Translations under genes and position numbers: made by a program
Assembly (NCBI GenBank): GCA_026120035.1
Contig: JALRME010000002.1
Coordinates: forward strand, 2,232,001-2,296,000
DNA: 64,000 nucleotides
Direction of reading: 5' to 3'
From: Coleophoma eucalyptorum
Lineage: Eukaryota; Ascomycota; Leotiomycetes; Helotiales; Dermateaceae
Shown here: positions 10,789 through 24,000 of the stretch, piece after piece
How the letters are laid out: each line of letters opens with the position of its first letter
Numbering within the stretch: position 1 is the first letter of the stretch
The notes under the pieces: generated by a model
Databases searched by the model: none
What the model saw: the letters and a program-made list of their open reading frames with translations, nothing else
Told to the model about the DNA's origin: nothing

Positions 10789-12834
10789 CTAGGCATTGAA
10801 ATTTGGTTGTGGGAGAACCGGCCAGTTTTGATACTGTGGGTGTGAGGCGTAATCAGGTACGATTCCTGCTCGGTAATCGTTCCTCTTGCCCAAAGGTTGA
10901 TAGTGCATATGCTCGACATTTGCTGAATAGTCGTGCATTGATGCGGATGGTGGAGGGTAAAGAAGGGTGTTCACATGTCGCACGGGCTTGTATGGTGAGG
11001 ATCGATGTTGAAGGAAGAAGGATGGCGAGATGTGTCCCAGATTGTGGGAAGAGAAGTTGGCAGATGTTGGAGAGGATCGAAGAGAGAGTAGCTCTTGCAC
11101 AGAATGGGGGCTCTGTCTACGAGAGGGTGTTCCATATCCATTAGCAGTTTGAGATCCATGCTGTGTCGTATTAGATGCCCCAGTGGGAGTCAGCATTGGG
11201 AGCTGTGGAGTCCATGTCGGTGTTGTTGGAAAGACAGTCGACATAGCTCTTCCGCTCAAAGGTGGCAACAGTGGAACATTCTGCGAGAAGGCCCTAGCAT
11301 CATAATGGCCGTTGTTCATCGGGTGGCTAGTCGATATAGTCAAGTTAGGAACTGGAAGCCTGGGCAGGTCATGCCTAGCCTGTGGGGCCGCAGATGGAGC
11401 ATTCGAAGTGGATCGTGTTACACGTTTGGCAACTGGCTCTTCCGCTTCGTGGTCGTAGCTACGCTTCCTAGTAGTAGATCGAAGGTCAGGCATCACAGGT
11501 AGTGGCGAAACCAAAGGAGGAGCATAATTGTTACTGCTGGTGGTGGTTGGGTATTGGAGATTCTGTGCGTACGGTGTCGTAGACGTATAGGTGCTGGCCA
11601 GTGATGGTGGCGAAGACTGCATAGAAGCCGGTGGAGAGGGTAGAGCTGCATGGGAAATTGGACCAGACAACGGAGAAGGTAGGGTAAGAGGTGCTCTTGA
11701 CGCCTGGTCGCAATAAGTCCAGAACTTCCCAAGCTTTGTTTGCCACTCGTCCCACTGCTCCTTTGATGCAAGTAAACTGTATCGCATGTTGCTCAAAAAC
11801 TCGACTTCCATGACATGAATCTCGGTCACCGATATTCCAGAAACTTCAGCCCACGTCTTGTTTGTGTATGTATTGTCGTCCAAAACTATGATGTGTGAGT
11901 GTGATAACCCCCAAAAAGTAAAATTAAAAAAACTCACATTTATTGCCCAACATCAGAGCCACAGTAAGTAGTCGATACTCACTCCCACTTCTGCCTTTCA
12001 CACCAGGATTGATGGTCTTGAGTCGGTATATGAATAATAGTGCCAACAGAATTACATTCTGTGTCACTTGTGTCGTAGAGAGAATTGTCACGACCCATTT
12101 TCGAAACCCACTCGATGGTAAGGCTTCCTCCTTAAGTCGTTTGATCGGTGAGGAAGATGGAGTGATCCCCTCCGCCTTCTTCAAGGTTTCTGTGGATTCG
12201 AACCAAAACAAGCAAGTGATCTAAGATACGTTAGAAAAACTTTGAAGCAGCGGGGCTTCGTTTAACTTACCTGCGCAGCAAATTCTGCCAAACTTCCACC
12301 ACTATTATTCACAGATGAGGGGATCTGTAGATTCGGCAGGATCAAGTCGCTGGTAACGCTCTTGCGCCTTGGGAGTCCTTCTGGGGGTGCCAGGCTCTCC
12401 GTTCTACTACTTTGCCTCGGGCTCGTGGGGCGGCTATACGTATGTTGTATTGAGGGGGCTTCGTTCTGAATGCTTGCATTTTGAGGGACCGACTGTGAGT
12501 AGTTGCTATGTGACGAGTATGGTCTGGTTTGTGAATTTGACGCCGTATAGGTAGTCGGGGGGACGTAATTGCTGGCTATTGCAGAGGTCGCCCCTGGATA
12601 TGTAGGCTCCTGTCTTCCCGCATAGTTGTTGAATGGGGGAGGCTGATATATGGAACCCATATCGTCCGCAGGAGGGGTTCGAAGCCCGTCTCTAATGGGA
12701 GCCTCGAAGTAAGTTGGGTTGAGTTGTGAGAGGGAATGCGGAGGCTTGATGTCCTTGCGGCCACCAAAGCCGGTGGCTGTATGAGAAGGTAGAAGGAAAT
12801 TGAGAGGAGCGGACAGCGCTGAATTTCGATGCAT
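10789..12834 (-). CDS. Pho80/Pcl-family cyclin (CLG1-like)
   Basis: The CDS is complement(10789-11885, 11938-12220, 12271-12834), 647 aa, with introns of 52 and 50 bp. Fungal cyclins of this family activate Pho85-type cyclin-dependent kinases. The N-terminal 180 residues are Ser/Pro/Asn-rich and disordered. The cyclin box starts near residue 182 (LAEFAAQITCLFWF) and spans the first two splice sites, with GSEYRLLTVALMLGNKFLDD and NKTWAEVSGI typical of the PHO80-like domain. The C-terminal 300 residues are again Ser/Pro-rich with KRSYDHE and other basic patches. The start is uncertain: ATG at 12834 is the first in the open frame, but that frame runs back to about 13037 without an ATG, so an upstream exon is possible. 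The very long gene-free DNA upstream (to 24.2 kb) belongs to this gene's 5' side. Confidence 0.85.
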
Positions 12835-13370
12835 GGAGAAAGTGGTCTCGGGTGAATTTTGTGAGGATTGTGGTCGAAAATGAAGGGATGCTGGTTCGGA
12901 TGTTGGTTGTAGACCGGTCCTCAGAAAACACCCCAATTCACCGGCGAGAAGTCCTTGGCCCAAGGAAAGTGTTTTGCAGCGTCTATACTCTGGCGTGATT
13001 CCACCCTCCTTATATCGTGCAGGACAATTCGCTAGTTGTTACTGTTGTATCATCGGGTAGCCATGGAATGTTGCCGATACTGTTGTGGTACCAGCTCGCT
13101 CGGAATGGAGATATTTTTCAGGCTGGAACTCGCAAAGCTAGGTAAGGTGAAGTGGTCGCACTCGGGAGATGTGAAAGAAAGGTAGGATGCAAGTCGAACA
13201 AAGTGTCAAAGGTGGTAGCAGGTATAACTTGGACAGTGTTGTTGGGGTGAATGTACATTAATGATATCCTGAAGCTCGGCTCAAACTAGTACACAATAGG
13301 TGGAAACCTAGTTACTCAAAGAGGTGCCAGGTATGCGTATGAAAGATTAGTCGGAGTTTAGCTAGTGGGT

Positions 13371-13475
13371 GGAGGAGGAGGAGGAGGAGCAGGAATGACG
13401 CGAAGATCTAGCACGGAGTAGAGTAGGTATGGACTGGTCTGGTCTGGTCTGGTTTGGACTGGTTTGGCATGGACT
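13371..13475. repeat. (GGA)n tract and 45 bp GGTCT-like 5-bp array
   Basis: A GGA triplet tract lies at 13371-13390. At 13431-13475 nine consecutive 5-bp units occur, three of them exact GGTCT, the others GGACT, GGTTT or GGCAT. The 5-bp register is unbroken. This is the longest of the 5-bp arrays in the gene-poor region. Confidence 0.9.
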
Positions 13476-14023
13476 GTTTTGGTAAGGGAGTGAGATACGG
13501 AAGTAGGAGGAGGCAGACAAGGCTCAAAGGCAAAGGCAAAGGCAACGCAAGGTAGGGTTTGTGTGTGCTGGTAGTGGTGGTAGCAGTAGTGTTTCTGCAA
13601 TTTGGAAAGTGACAGGCTCCGCACGGTAGGGTCCAGGTCAAGGTCATGGTCCTGGTCCTGGCCCATGACTACGACTTACTCACTCGTGCGTCCTCTTGTG
13701 CCTTTCTCCTCTCTCGTCTTCGGATCCGTCAAATCACAGCAGCCTGCGCAGAATCAAATAGTGGAGTGGAGGCTGATTCAAAATCGTCAAAGTTTCCGCG
13801 TCCGGGTTGATGTCAGAGACCAAGCCAACTAGAATGAGCCCAGCCAGAGCCAGCCAGAGGCCGCGCCAGAGCAGAACGCGAGCGACTGAGCCATCCCAAG
13901 CCAAGGCAAAGCAAATGCTCCTCCTACTCCGCCGGCTGCTGCAAGAGTATTGACGACCGTCCCCATCCAGTCGGCGGAGGGCTTGCTTGCGGACTTACCA
14001 GGATGTATCAGGTATGTGTGGGT

Positions 14024-14046
14024 GGATGGATGGATGGATGGATGGA
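14024..14046. repeat. (GGAT)n microsatellite
   Basis: Five exact GGAT units plus a partial unit are directly visible. Confidence 0.9.
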
Positions 14047-14510
14047 CGTACTTCGTATGGGCTGCGCTGCGCTGTGCAGCCCTGGAGGAGTCGTACTGGG
14101 ACATAATGGGGGCTCACGAACGCAGGTCACGGTCCCGGCCTACTGCTGTCGCAACAACTGTAGCACTTGCAACCGGCGGTTTTTCCACCAGGTCGGGTCT
14201 TCCGTATGAAGCAATAAAAGCATAATAAAAAGCCTGGTGGGAATAACAATTAAAACAATAGGGAATGGACATATGACCCCTGGTAATGGTTACAAACCCA
14301 AGGACCCTTCCACAATTTTCCATTTCCTTACCACGGCCATCCTTCCCTCCTCCCTCTTCTCCCAGCTTACCCAACCCTGCTTGACAGGTATACCTCGTAC
14401 TCGGTGGGTGCAAGCACTCCTTATGCGTGCGTGAGTGAGTGAGTTTGGGGCTTTGCACAGCGGAGCAGAGCAGTCATTCAGGACTGGAGCACAACACTGA
14501 ACCGGACAGG

Positions 14511-14535
14511 GCAAGCCAAGCCAAGGCAAGGAAAG
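14511..14535. repeat. 5-bp array of SCAAG type
   Basis: There are five units in register: GCAAG, CCAAG twice, GCAAG, then GAAAG. This is one of the dispersed 5-bp arrays. Confidence 0.8.
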
Positions 14536-14655
14536 CAGCTAGACTCAGAATTATAATCGGAATGATACATGCATAGGAATAAAATGCGGGCGCATTTGAT
14601 AAGCACGTCTCTTAGTTCCATGTTATTTATCGCTCAGGCCCGAGACTTCAAGGTC

Positions 14656-14675
14656 CATGGCATGGCAAGGCATGG
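14656..14675. repeat. (CATGG)4 5-bp array
   Basis: Four units in register, three exact CATGG and one CAAGG. Confidence 0.8.
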
Positions 14676-14775
14676 GACATGATGGCATTTTTTGCAAGCA
14701 ATGTGACAAGCCAATGGATTTGAGTCATGTATGGATTGGGGAGCAGAGCCGAACAGGAAATTATAATAATAATAA

Positions 14776-14800
14776 TACCATACCATACCATACCATACCA
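14776..14800. repeat. (TACCA)5 microsatellite
   Basis: Five exact TACCA units, directly preceded by an (AAT)n run. This is the most regular of the 5-bp arrays. Confidence 0.95.
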
Positions 14801-15081
14801 TCTTAATAATAGGACAGGCAGAATGCAAAATGCAAAACCATGCGCGCCCGCGTGCCGTGCGGTCCAGTAGGAGCTTCCGGGATGCCTTGGTGGTTGTAGG
14901 GTCGCTTGTCCTCTACCACTGCCTCACCATGGCAATCGCAATAGCAATTATAATGCAGTCGGGATCACAATCCACCCAGCAGCAGAATCATCGAGATGCA
15001 AGTGAGAAACATGGCAAGCCGCCAGCAAAATGAGGAAGCCAAAGGAACAGGGTTGGTTTGACCGAATGGAGAGTTGGCTGA

Positions 15082-15097
15082 TTGGTTGGTTGGTTGG
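15082..15097. repeat. (TTGG)4 microsatellite
   Basis: Four exact TTGG units. Confidence 0.9.
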
Positions 15098-15805
15098 TCT
15101 GGCATGGCTGGATCGGTATAGCACGCAGGCATGGTCTGTACGCTGCATAACGACAAGTGTAATTCTAGTATATTTCTAGTATGGACTATCTAAGCCGACA
15201 AAATTCATCATTTGGTCAGCCGAGGAAGTGCGCTGGTTGGTGGACACAAGCTCCAGTTTTCAGCGGTTCACTCGATCCAGATCCAGATCCAGAGCCAGAG
15301 TCAAAGGGAGAATGCACACAGAAGGAGAAGAGGGAGAAAAAAAACCAGCAATCCATGCCGTTCGTGGCTTGGTTTATTCTTTTCTTGGTCGAGTTAAAGT
15401 GGTTGCTTCGCTAGCGGCGAGTGGTGTGCAGTGGAGCGAGCAGCAAATATGGGATGCGCGTTGTCGAGTCGCGTTCCGTGTGCGCATCATACGAATCCAA
15501 TAATCCCGTCACATTCACGACCGCCTAGTCTCGCACAAAGTGTTGCGCAGTATCAGAAGGTATGGATGGTATCAGAGTTAGCGAGGAAGGAGCTGTCACC
15601 ACCCTAGTCGCTCCCTCTCAACCCATCCTCTTATTTGTCCAAGGCCGAGCGCATGCAGAGTCGCAAGTCCGAGAGTTGCGGTAGACGAGGAATCCGAAGT
15701 AAATGCTGCTGGCCTCTAAACCGCCGAACCTGCCTTTCCTCAAAATGAGGGCGTGAGGTCAAAAGTGTGGATACCACTGATCGGTGAGAAGCAGGAGCAC
15801 GGAAG

Positions 15806-15835
15806 AAAGCAAGGCAAGGGAAGGTAAAGTAAGCG
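15806..15835. repeat. Purine-rich 5-bp array
   Basis: Six units of the form AARGN stay in register over 30 bases, followed by a poly-A run at about 15842-15854. Confidence 0.75.
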
Positions 15836-15883
15836 ACGATCAAAAAAAAAAAAAATAGCGGAGGAGACAGGGGAAAGGGGAAG

Positions 15884-15907
15884 GGCAGAGGCAGAGGCAG
15901 AGGCAGA
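15884..15907. repeat. (GGCAGA)4 microsatellite
   Basis: Four exact GGCAGA hexamers. A similar hexamer array, (GATCCA)3, lies near 15274-15291. Confidence 0.9.
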
Positions 15908-18900
15908 AACAGTGTGCAGCAGAAAGCTCAGCGATCCGAGCTGGAAGCAGAAGGCAAGAAGGCAGAAGGGTTGCAATAGACGATAGCGAAGGAGACTTGA
16001 TTGACTGTAGCACTAAAAATCAAGTAATGGTGATGAAAAGCCTCGCACAATGGTTACCGCACCGCACGACACACCACACCACAGCACCAAACCGTGCAAT
16101 CCGAGCCGCACCGTAGTATCCTTACTTGGCCTACCCTCCACCTACCCTACTCCTTCTCGCCCTTCCGCACACGCTACTTACCTCAGCAATCCGGAGACAA
16201 GTTCAAACCGGAAGCAAGAAATGCAACGCAACTGGCATAGGGCGGCTAGTAGTATGGAGAGTGGTCCTGTTCTCACCCTTGCCGTATGTAGATTAGTCTC
16301 AGCTCCTGGTCGGTGTCGCGCAATCTGCTGATCGGACCTCTGAGATCTTCACTCCTGCCCGGCGAGGCAACTCTGAACCAGCAGAGTCTCATATCACGAA
16401 GAGCTTGCCACCAATCACACTCACGCCACGCCACCTCCCTTCACTTGCGCTCCAGTGCTCTTGTCCCTGTGATGGCTCGATTATTTTTGCACCAAGCGGA
16501 GGCGATGGAAGGCTGTAAGCTGCCTCGTGTTGGCGATGGAGCCCTGCTGTCCTTTCTGGTCGCTTGTGCTGGACTAATCTGATCTTTTCTGATCTGTTAT
16601 GTTCGGCTCTGTTCTGTAGCATCGCCATCCCACGCATTCAATATTCCCAGCTTGGTTGCCAGGGAGAGGACGCCCCAATAATGGATGCAGGTCTTGAGCA
16701 TTGTCAGTTCGCTGGCACACACATCCAGGCCTGTGCAAGCCCCCAATGACCCTCTCATCGTCTACAATCCTCATCTCCATCCCGGCAACCAGCAGTCAGC
16801 ATTTCAGCAGATCAAGCCCCAGCACAGTCATAATAATAAATGGTCCGGTTTAGTAGTGCAAGATCCGTTTCTTTCAGCGAGCCTTCCGAACATTTGAATG
16901 ATGCGATACGATGTGTTCGAAACAAAACTCACTTTGCTACCCGCACCCTCCACCGCCCACCCCAACCAGCTACTGGAGCAGTCGCAACTAACCTTCTCCG
17001 TGCGGCAGTGCAGCAGCAGCTTTGTACGACTCGTTTGGACCTGGGGCAGCAGCGAAAAGACGTCACCCGCTCAGCCAATAGCAGCTGGACCATTCAGAAC
17101 CAGGACCAATACCAGAGGCAGAAGCAGAGGCCACTCTTAACCTATCGATAGTGTTTCTCATTTGATATGCGGAATTGTACGTACAGGATTCCGTAAGCCC
17201 TCAGGCAAGGCTGGCGCAGAGGTTGGCGAGGCAAAGCAACTTTCCTCGGATGTACTCCGTAAGATATCACATTCAAAGCGTAAAACTGTCTGCTGTGGAT
17301 TATGATATCGTTTGACTTTGCCTTGTGAGTATGGAATGAGCTAGGACAAAGTAGAGAGGACAGGTTGTCATCGGAAACAGTCCAGTCCATCGAGCATGGA
17401 GCCAGGACGGACCAAATCATAGGACAGACCATGAGACTTCCGTGGCGTCAAGAGGATGAACAGTACCGACCGGTAAGAGAAAGGAGCGAGTTGAGCAAGG
17501 CAGCTGATTTTCTTTTGCTCGCCCATCTTCTGAACGCCCTCAATTAACACCGCTGGGTCTTTCGCATCCAGCCCAAAACGGCATCGGTGGTCAAAACGCG
17601 AACGGGTCATACCATATCACATCTATTTGTTGGGCGCGTGGAAGGTAGATTACTGGGCATTGTTCGGCATCATTTCTCAACAACGTATCATAATTAGGTA
17701 TCAATCTGAATGCATTGCTGAAGTCTATCGAGGGTACGTCGCTTGCTTAGCCCTGGGTACCGCTGGAGTTTCTCATTAATGTACCTACGTACCGATACCT
17801 AGAGTCATGATGACATGATTGTGTAACTTGCCCAGGGCCGAAACCGCACCAGCACCAGTTGAGTAGGTTGTTTACTCCTGCATTCCATTCCACTCCTTCC
17901 TTCCAGCCTTTTCATCCGGGAGCGGAGATGAAGATGATAGCGGTAAGAAGCAATTTGAAAAGTGAAAAGAAAAAGGAAACGCACCCAGCCGATCAATCAA
18001 TCATACCAGGAATTTCGGTGTGGATGCTCCAGTTAGGTTCCTGATGTTTGATCAAGAGCCCATCTACCTCTCTCCACGTCCATCTCGGGTAAACCGAGGG
18101 CCAAATTTGGCCATCATCTACGAAGAGGGGAGATGCTGGTTGGCTGACTCCGACAGATTTTGATGGTACAAGTTAAGATAAAACTCAGATGGCGGCGTGA
18201 TGGATCGACCCCCCAGTTGACCCCGTTTGCCTGAGTTTTGTGGCTTTCAGATCATCTCAAGTTTGCACGACAGCGATATCTCACTTCTTACTAGAGCCAA
18301 CCAGCTCACGGGCTACTGCGCTTGCGATCCGGGATATATGGAATCGCTCCTGCTGGAGGACCTACTCGACTTGGGGGCTTTTGGTCTTTGGACTGGGGGG
18401 TTGGAGGCAAGCTAAAGGTCTTGGTTTCGTTTGTATGCTTGTGTGCTTGTTGGTTTGTTGGTTCGTTGGCTCGTTCGTCCGCTTTTTCTCGCATCGTTGG
18501 GGCTGGGAAAAAAAATAGCTGGACGGCGTGATTGTTCACTCTTAGCCTTGAATTGAAGGCTGACCAGCTCTGAGCTGAGGCTAAAACCGGTGCATCGTGG
18601 GATAAGCATGGATGTCTCAGCTTGCCTAGCCTTGCTCTGGGGCGAGGGATCGAACAATCAACGTGACAAGGAGAGAGACAAGGCATCGCTAGGTAAGACC
18701 GAAACGACAATCTGACCAAGCCATCCAACATCCGGGCTCATGTGAACTTTTCCTTCCGCGTTATGAAGCGGGGCATGACAGAGGCACAGGACAGGGAAAG
18801 CGGGCGTCAAAGATCCAAGGAATACTACGCTGCTGCTGCTGCTGTACGTACCGTCGTCGTAGCTGGACGTGATGTGGAAGGCCACGAAGACACGAGAAGA

Positions 18901-20049
18901 TTGTCTCTGGTGGTGCTGATGCCGATCGTGGTCTGTGGGAGCAGAAACGACAGCTCTCCATGACCGAGTCAGGGATTCGAGTTGGTCCAGCTTCCGCATC
19001 AGCGACCTTCCATCCCATTCATCTGTGCATTGTAATTGCAGCCTTGAAAACTGGCGGATGATGATCTGGATCGCACAATCCTGGATATCAAGTCTCCTGC
19101 CGTGTTCATGACGAAGCCATCTAATGCATCTCGTTCATCCATCGTCTATCATCCATTCATCCATGGCTTTTCTCGTGTTTGCCTACTTGCGGCAGTTAGT
19201 TGGCCAACAATAATTCCACTCGCCTGGCGTGCACCGGATTTTTCACCCTCCACTTGTTCGTCCATCTCCACTTCGCCTCCTCATTTTGCAGGATCCGTAT
19301 CTTCGGAATCTCCCTCATGTCTGCCTGCAGCAGGTCTACGACGACGCTTGGGAGACTCCAAGGACAAGATTAGTTTTTAGTTTTAGTTTTTAGTTTGCCT
19401 TTTTTTTTTCCTGCTGCTGCTTTCCCGTCATAGCCCCGACCTCAACGACGCAACGGCAAATGCACAGTTGTCACGATTGCAGCGTATCCACCTTGATGTC
19501 ATCTTGATATCCCACTAAGGCTCACTTTCCGTTCTCGAGCATTTCATAACAGCTCTGTGGGTGGGCAGAGCAGGCATCTCGGGTAGAAATTATGCCTCCC
19601 ACTCGCTCTTGACCAGCGCCGACCATTACCCAGTTGCGCTTATGGCACCTCAGCTGGTATCAAACAAGCAACAAGGCTCCTCTCTACCTCTAGGCGTGCC
19701 CCGACTTCCAATACCATCCACCCCTTGGCTATACTTCCAACACAATAATACGGCACAGCATCGCTCAAGCTTCAGCCTAGCTCGGGGGGTACTATACGCC
19801 TTACAGCAAAACACTGCACGCACGGAAATGCTCGGCTGGCGAGCACAAAGTGTTACAGAAGGCTCATGATCACCACCATCCTCCATCCCCCCCTACACCT
19901 CGCTCGCTTGGGCGCTGTACTTAGTCGGTACGGTACCTACTTTATCACCAAGCAAATTTGTATAACGGGTATCATATACACGAGGTCACTGGTAGATCTC
20001 TGGGATACGATTCCTTGGATCAGGATCATTTTATCAACTGTGCTTCGGC

Positions 20050-20129
20050 TTGACTTGCCTTGCCCGGCCTTGCCTGCCTTCCTTTTCAGGAAGATGTAGT
20101 CGCCGACTCGACTTGACTTGACTCGACTT
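20050..20129. repeat. Two adjacent 5-bp arrays, TTGCC and GACTY types
   Basis: The first array (20050-20074) has five units based on TTGCC; the second (20105-20129) has five units alternating GACTC and GACTT. Both keep a strict 5-bp register. Confidence 0.85.
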
Positions 20130-20875
20130 GCTATCTAATAGTGTGTATCTGCCGTGAATCTGTTACTCTCCACAGCTTTGGGCCAATCCTGGTCTGGCTT
20201 AGCGCTTTCGTGAGTTCAAGAGGAGCCGTAGATAGAGCAGGTCGACTATCTTGTTATAATTATCTACCCCTCTTACATTCATCCCAACCTTCCAAACTGC
20301 AAACGCCACCATTTATCATGCATAGCATTAACGATTAGGTAGGCGGCAGGAAGGAGAGGCCGCTTTGCTTCAACTAAAAAAACTCAACTCGCTCGAAAAC
20401 ACTCGGTCCCTGTAACAACAATTATCAAACCGAGGACGGAGACCAAAAGAGACTTCTGATCCAACACGCAGCGCGGTGGTGTAATAAGGAAGCCACCACC
20501 AAGGGTCGCAAAATGTGTTTCAAGACTCGAGGAACGGCGACACGACACAGAGCCCACCATCTATAGCCACGTAACAGCTCTCCTTACCTTACCCATCCCG
20601 ACTCGCTCACTCTGCACCAAGCCCAGGATGTCAGCAAGAATTCCAATTTACAAGGAACCAAAGCCATCCTTTCCACTCACCCTCGCCCATGCCCGTATCT
20701 GGCAGGAGAGCGTGAAGATATCACGGACAGCTAGTGTCCTCCCTTCCATCCAGTCCCCGGGATTGATGTAATCCTTCATCAAACCATTCAGACGCAAAAG
20801 TCGTGCGTGCAGCTTAGACGTGTTTGTGACGGGTTAATGTGGCAGCGAAGCAAAGTAAAGCAGTAGTACACCATC

Positions 20876-20922
20876 GTAGTCGTAGTCGTAGTCGCTGTCA
20901 CTCTCGCCGTCGCCGTCGCCGT
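20876..20922. repeat. (GTAGTC)3 and (GCCGTC)n hexamer tracts
   Basis: Three exact GTAGTC units at 20876-20893 and nearly three GCCGTC units at 20906-20922. They give chance repetitive peptides in several frames and are not a gene. Confidence 0.85.
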
Positions 20923-21000
20923 TGCTTCGCCCTCGCAATGCAGGGCAGATGCATTCTTTTGTTTTGTGGTCTCTGCCAATCCGTGGGCGCTTTGCCATAC

Positions 21001-21025
21001 CTTCCTTGCCTTGCCTTTCCTGGCC
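21001..21025. repeat. 5-bp array of CTTCC/TTGCC type
   Basis: Five units in register, two exact TTGCC, the others CTTCC, TTTCC and TGGCC. It resembles the array at 20050-20074. Confidence 0.75.
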
Positions 21026-24000
21026 GTGTGAAGTGCGCACCCAGCTCAGCAAGAGCATTTTACCTAAATTGATCAATCACTTTTGACTTTCTGTTCCTGC
21101 TTGCTTTTTTCTTTCTCGCACTCGCCCCCTTCGCCCTCGCTTTCGCGGCTCCAACTGCCGTTGCAATCCGTTTCGTTCCCAGCCCTGCTATACTGCCTGC
21201 TACCCTGCCCTACTATATACCTACCGTACCATAAGGCAGAAAAGCGGTGCTTGCTTGCTTGTTTTGCTGGCCATGCTATGCTAAACCACGCTGCAGGTCA
21301 AACAATAAAATCGATCCGGAATCGTCCAGAGCCTTGCTAGTCACTGAAGCCTCCCATCTATGTCGCTCTGCTGAGGCTGCCTACTCTACCAACGCGCGAG
21401 ATTTTGATAGAGGAAGCTACACGTCGAATGTCGAGACTTTTATTTGGGTTTTCTGAGAGAAAAAAGTTTTTGTCATGAGACAGAAAGGTAGATAGATAGG
21501 CAGGTAGGCGGGACTGTTTGGTTGCGTTCCCTCTGGGCTTTTTTATTTTTTTTAAAGTGTTGCTCCCGCTCTCGGTCTTGCTTCGTTACGTTACTTTCAC
21601 ATTAAGTTTTTACATGCAATTATGGCCTGCCTTGTCAAATGTACCTTCACGTTGTTCTCTTTTTTTTCTCTCGTTGGTACCCACTTACTCGTCCGCAAGC
21701 AGACAGGCAGACAGACTAGAAATGGTACATGAATACATACATACAGATTCAGGCACCTGCAGCAAACCTACGCAAGTGCCTTCACAACCTTTCCCTTTCG
21801 GCCTTGCTTTTGTTTTCTCTGGCGCCTTACCTTGCTTTGGCTGGGTCTTTTCCGATGCCTTAAGTCATCGAGAGCTGCATTCCTACAAGATAGCCTTGCA
21901 ACTTTTATCATGAATGCAAGTACTTTCTTCTTCGTGGAGACCTGCGCTGGGTACGAAGGGACTTTGGTTGGGTGTTGGCTGACGACAGATGTTTTCAAAC
22001 GCCTTGGTCCAATGGCACTGATGTAATCAATCTATGCTTTCGACCCTTGCTGTTCTCGCCCGGGTGGAGATACTGTGGGCAACGGTGGTTTTTATCATTT
22101 CGCGCGCTCAACGTACATGCCATTGCGCCCGAGCAATATCGAATTAACCAGCCAGTTTGCCATTCGCGCAGACTTGCAGACAACCCTTCAATTCTTGGAG
22201 AGCTTTATTTCTGCTAAGCCAGCGAACCCATTCTAAGCTCTTCGTTCTCGTTCCATTCGATGTGAGGAAATCCCCACAACTTCCTGTGGATATTTCAAGA
22301 TCCTGGTCTTCTGTCCTCGTTGCACGGGTCTTGGGGAGAAGGTTGCAACCTAGCATCTGGATAAATGCTTATGTTGTCTCACGAATATAAACGTTTGGTG
22401 TTCTGGGCTGATTACAGACCATTTTTATATTGGATCTTGGTAACAACTACCAAGTGTTCTCCCCCCCCCCCAACCCCGCCCAAGGGTAGTTACCATGGGA
22501 TATTAAAACATCCGCTTTTCCTCCGTTGCTTTTTTCTTTGTCTTCTTTTCTTTCTTTTTTCCTTTCATGGCGGGTTTATGTCGGTGAACACCTTCTCCAG
22601 ATAGAGCGATCAGAGAGTGGTCTGGCATTCCATACCCACCTTCGAAGCTTTGAGGCGGGAAGAGAATGCCATAACAGATATAACTCGGTTCAGTCTCAAC
22701 GGGACGCACATGTATATACACAATACGATGCCTCGGCTTGATTTTCTACCTACTTTCCTCCATACCTCGTGGTAGCTGGCATTGGTATGGACGTTGAGTA
22801 TAGTCTCAATGGGGCGCTTACCACGCTTCCTATCCCGCCGTGCAATACCTGCGGGGAAATACTCCGCAGGATAAGTGACTGTTACCCACGCGGAATAAAC
22901 CAGAAGTAACATTGCCTATATATAAATATCCTTGTGTGTATCGCATTTCCCAAGCCGGAGAAATCCACCAAGGAAGATTCCAAGATGAAATCACCAACCG
23001 CCCTCCCCCCAGTGCCCAACCCCGGCGCTGACCACTGAGATGCAAAGCAAATGGAACAAATCCGACCAACCGCTAGAATCCTTTCTGGAGAATCAAAGCA
23101 AGACATCGAATTCGACAGCAGCTAGTTCTGATCTTCTGATCTGTTCCTACTAGCCCCTCCCCCCCCCCCAAACTCTGAAGCTCATCAAGCCTACATACCA
23201 CTCCAGATGAAGGACAAACCCAAGCTGTCTTTCTTTCAACAAGTTCTTTTTTCTCACTGTTTCACTATATATTTTCTTCCCTTGAGATCCTAAACTGTAA
23301 CCAAACACCCTCTGTGCTGCTACAGCTTGACCTTGCCTGCAATCGTGACTACATTTAGATAGGAAGAGGAGAAAGAATAAAAGAGACTGCTCCCATCCCG
23401 CACTTGGGATGGGTGTAGAGGAGGGGGTGGAGTTTAGATAGGTTAAACATTTCTGGTATTATTTATTGAGAATTTTCCCTGTAGTAGTATACCTGTTTAT
23501 GTTCAAGTTTTGCATCTTGAGGTTACTGTTAAAAATTCAATTGTGTTGTCTTCGTGTTTGTATAGTTATTACGGCAGCATCATAGCTTTTACTATGCCCG
23601 TGCCTGAAGGCCACGGCAAGATATATCTGGCCACCAGAAACCAACACCACCAATAGATGGCCCGGGTTGTACGTCAAGGAAATCATCAAATTCAAATCAA
23701 CCGCAGGTAGAGGAAGGAGAGCAGCAGAGTGGAAACGGGGGGGCCTCTCGGCTATTGTGGAGTTAATGGATAAGCGACCAAGATTCAGGGGTAAGTCAAG
23801 GTAGCAGGAGACATACTTGTTGATCACATCTTCATTTTTCCTAAAATTCCTAAACTTTCGAACTAGTATACTCTTAAGTACCGTAACCTACCAAGACCCT
23901 GATCCCGCGATCTCTCATTCATGACTTCATCCGTTCATCTCCAGACCTTGCCCATCTAAACTCCCCAGAACCCAACCCATTCCCTTCGAGACTCGGTGCC

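Noticed and set aside
12185..12205. tRNA B-box-like GGTTCGAATCC on the minus strand
   Set aside because: It is inside the cyclin coding exon (FWFES) and no matching A box or cloverleaf was seen.
18306..18731. 141-codon minus-strand frame in the gene-poor region
   Set aside because: Composition looks random, there is no domain, and it overlaps equally long frames on the other strand.
20839..21076. Frames with RSRSRSR or DGDGDGE-like repeats
   Set aside because: They arise from the hexamer microsatellites at 20876-20922, not from a gene.
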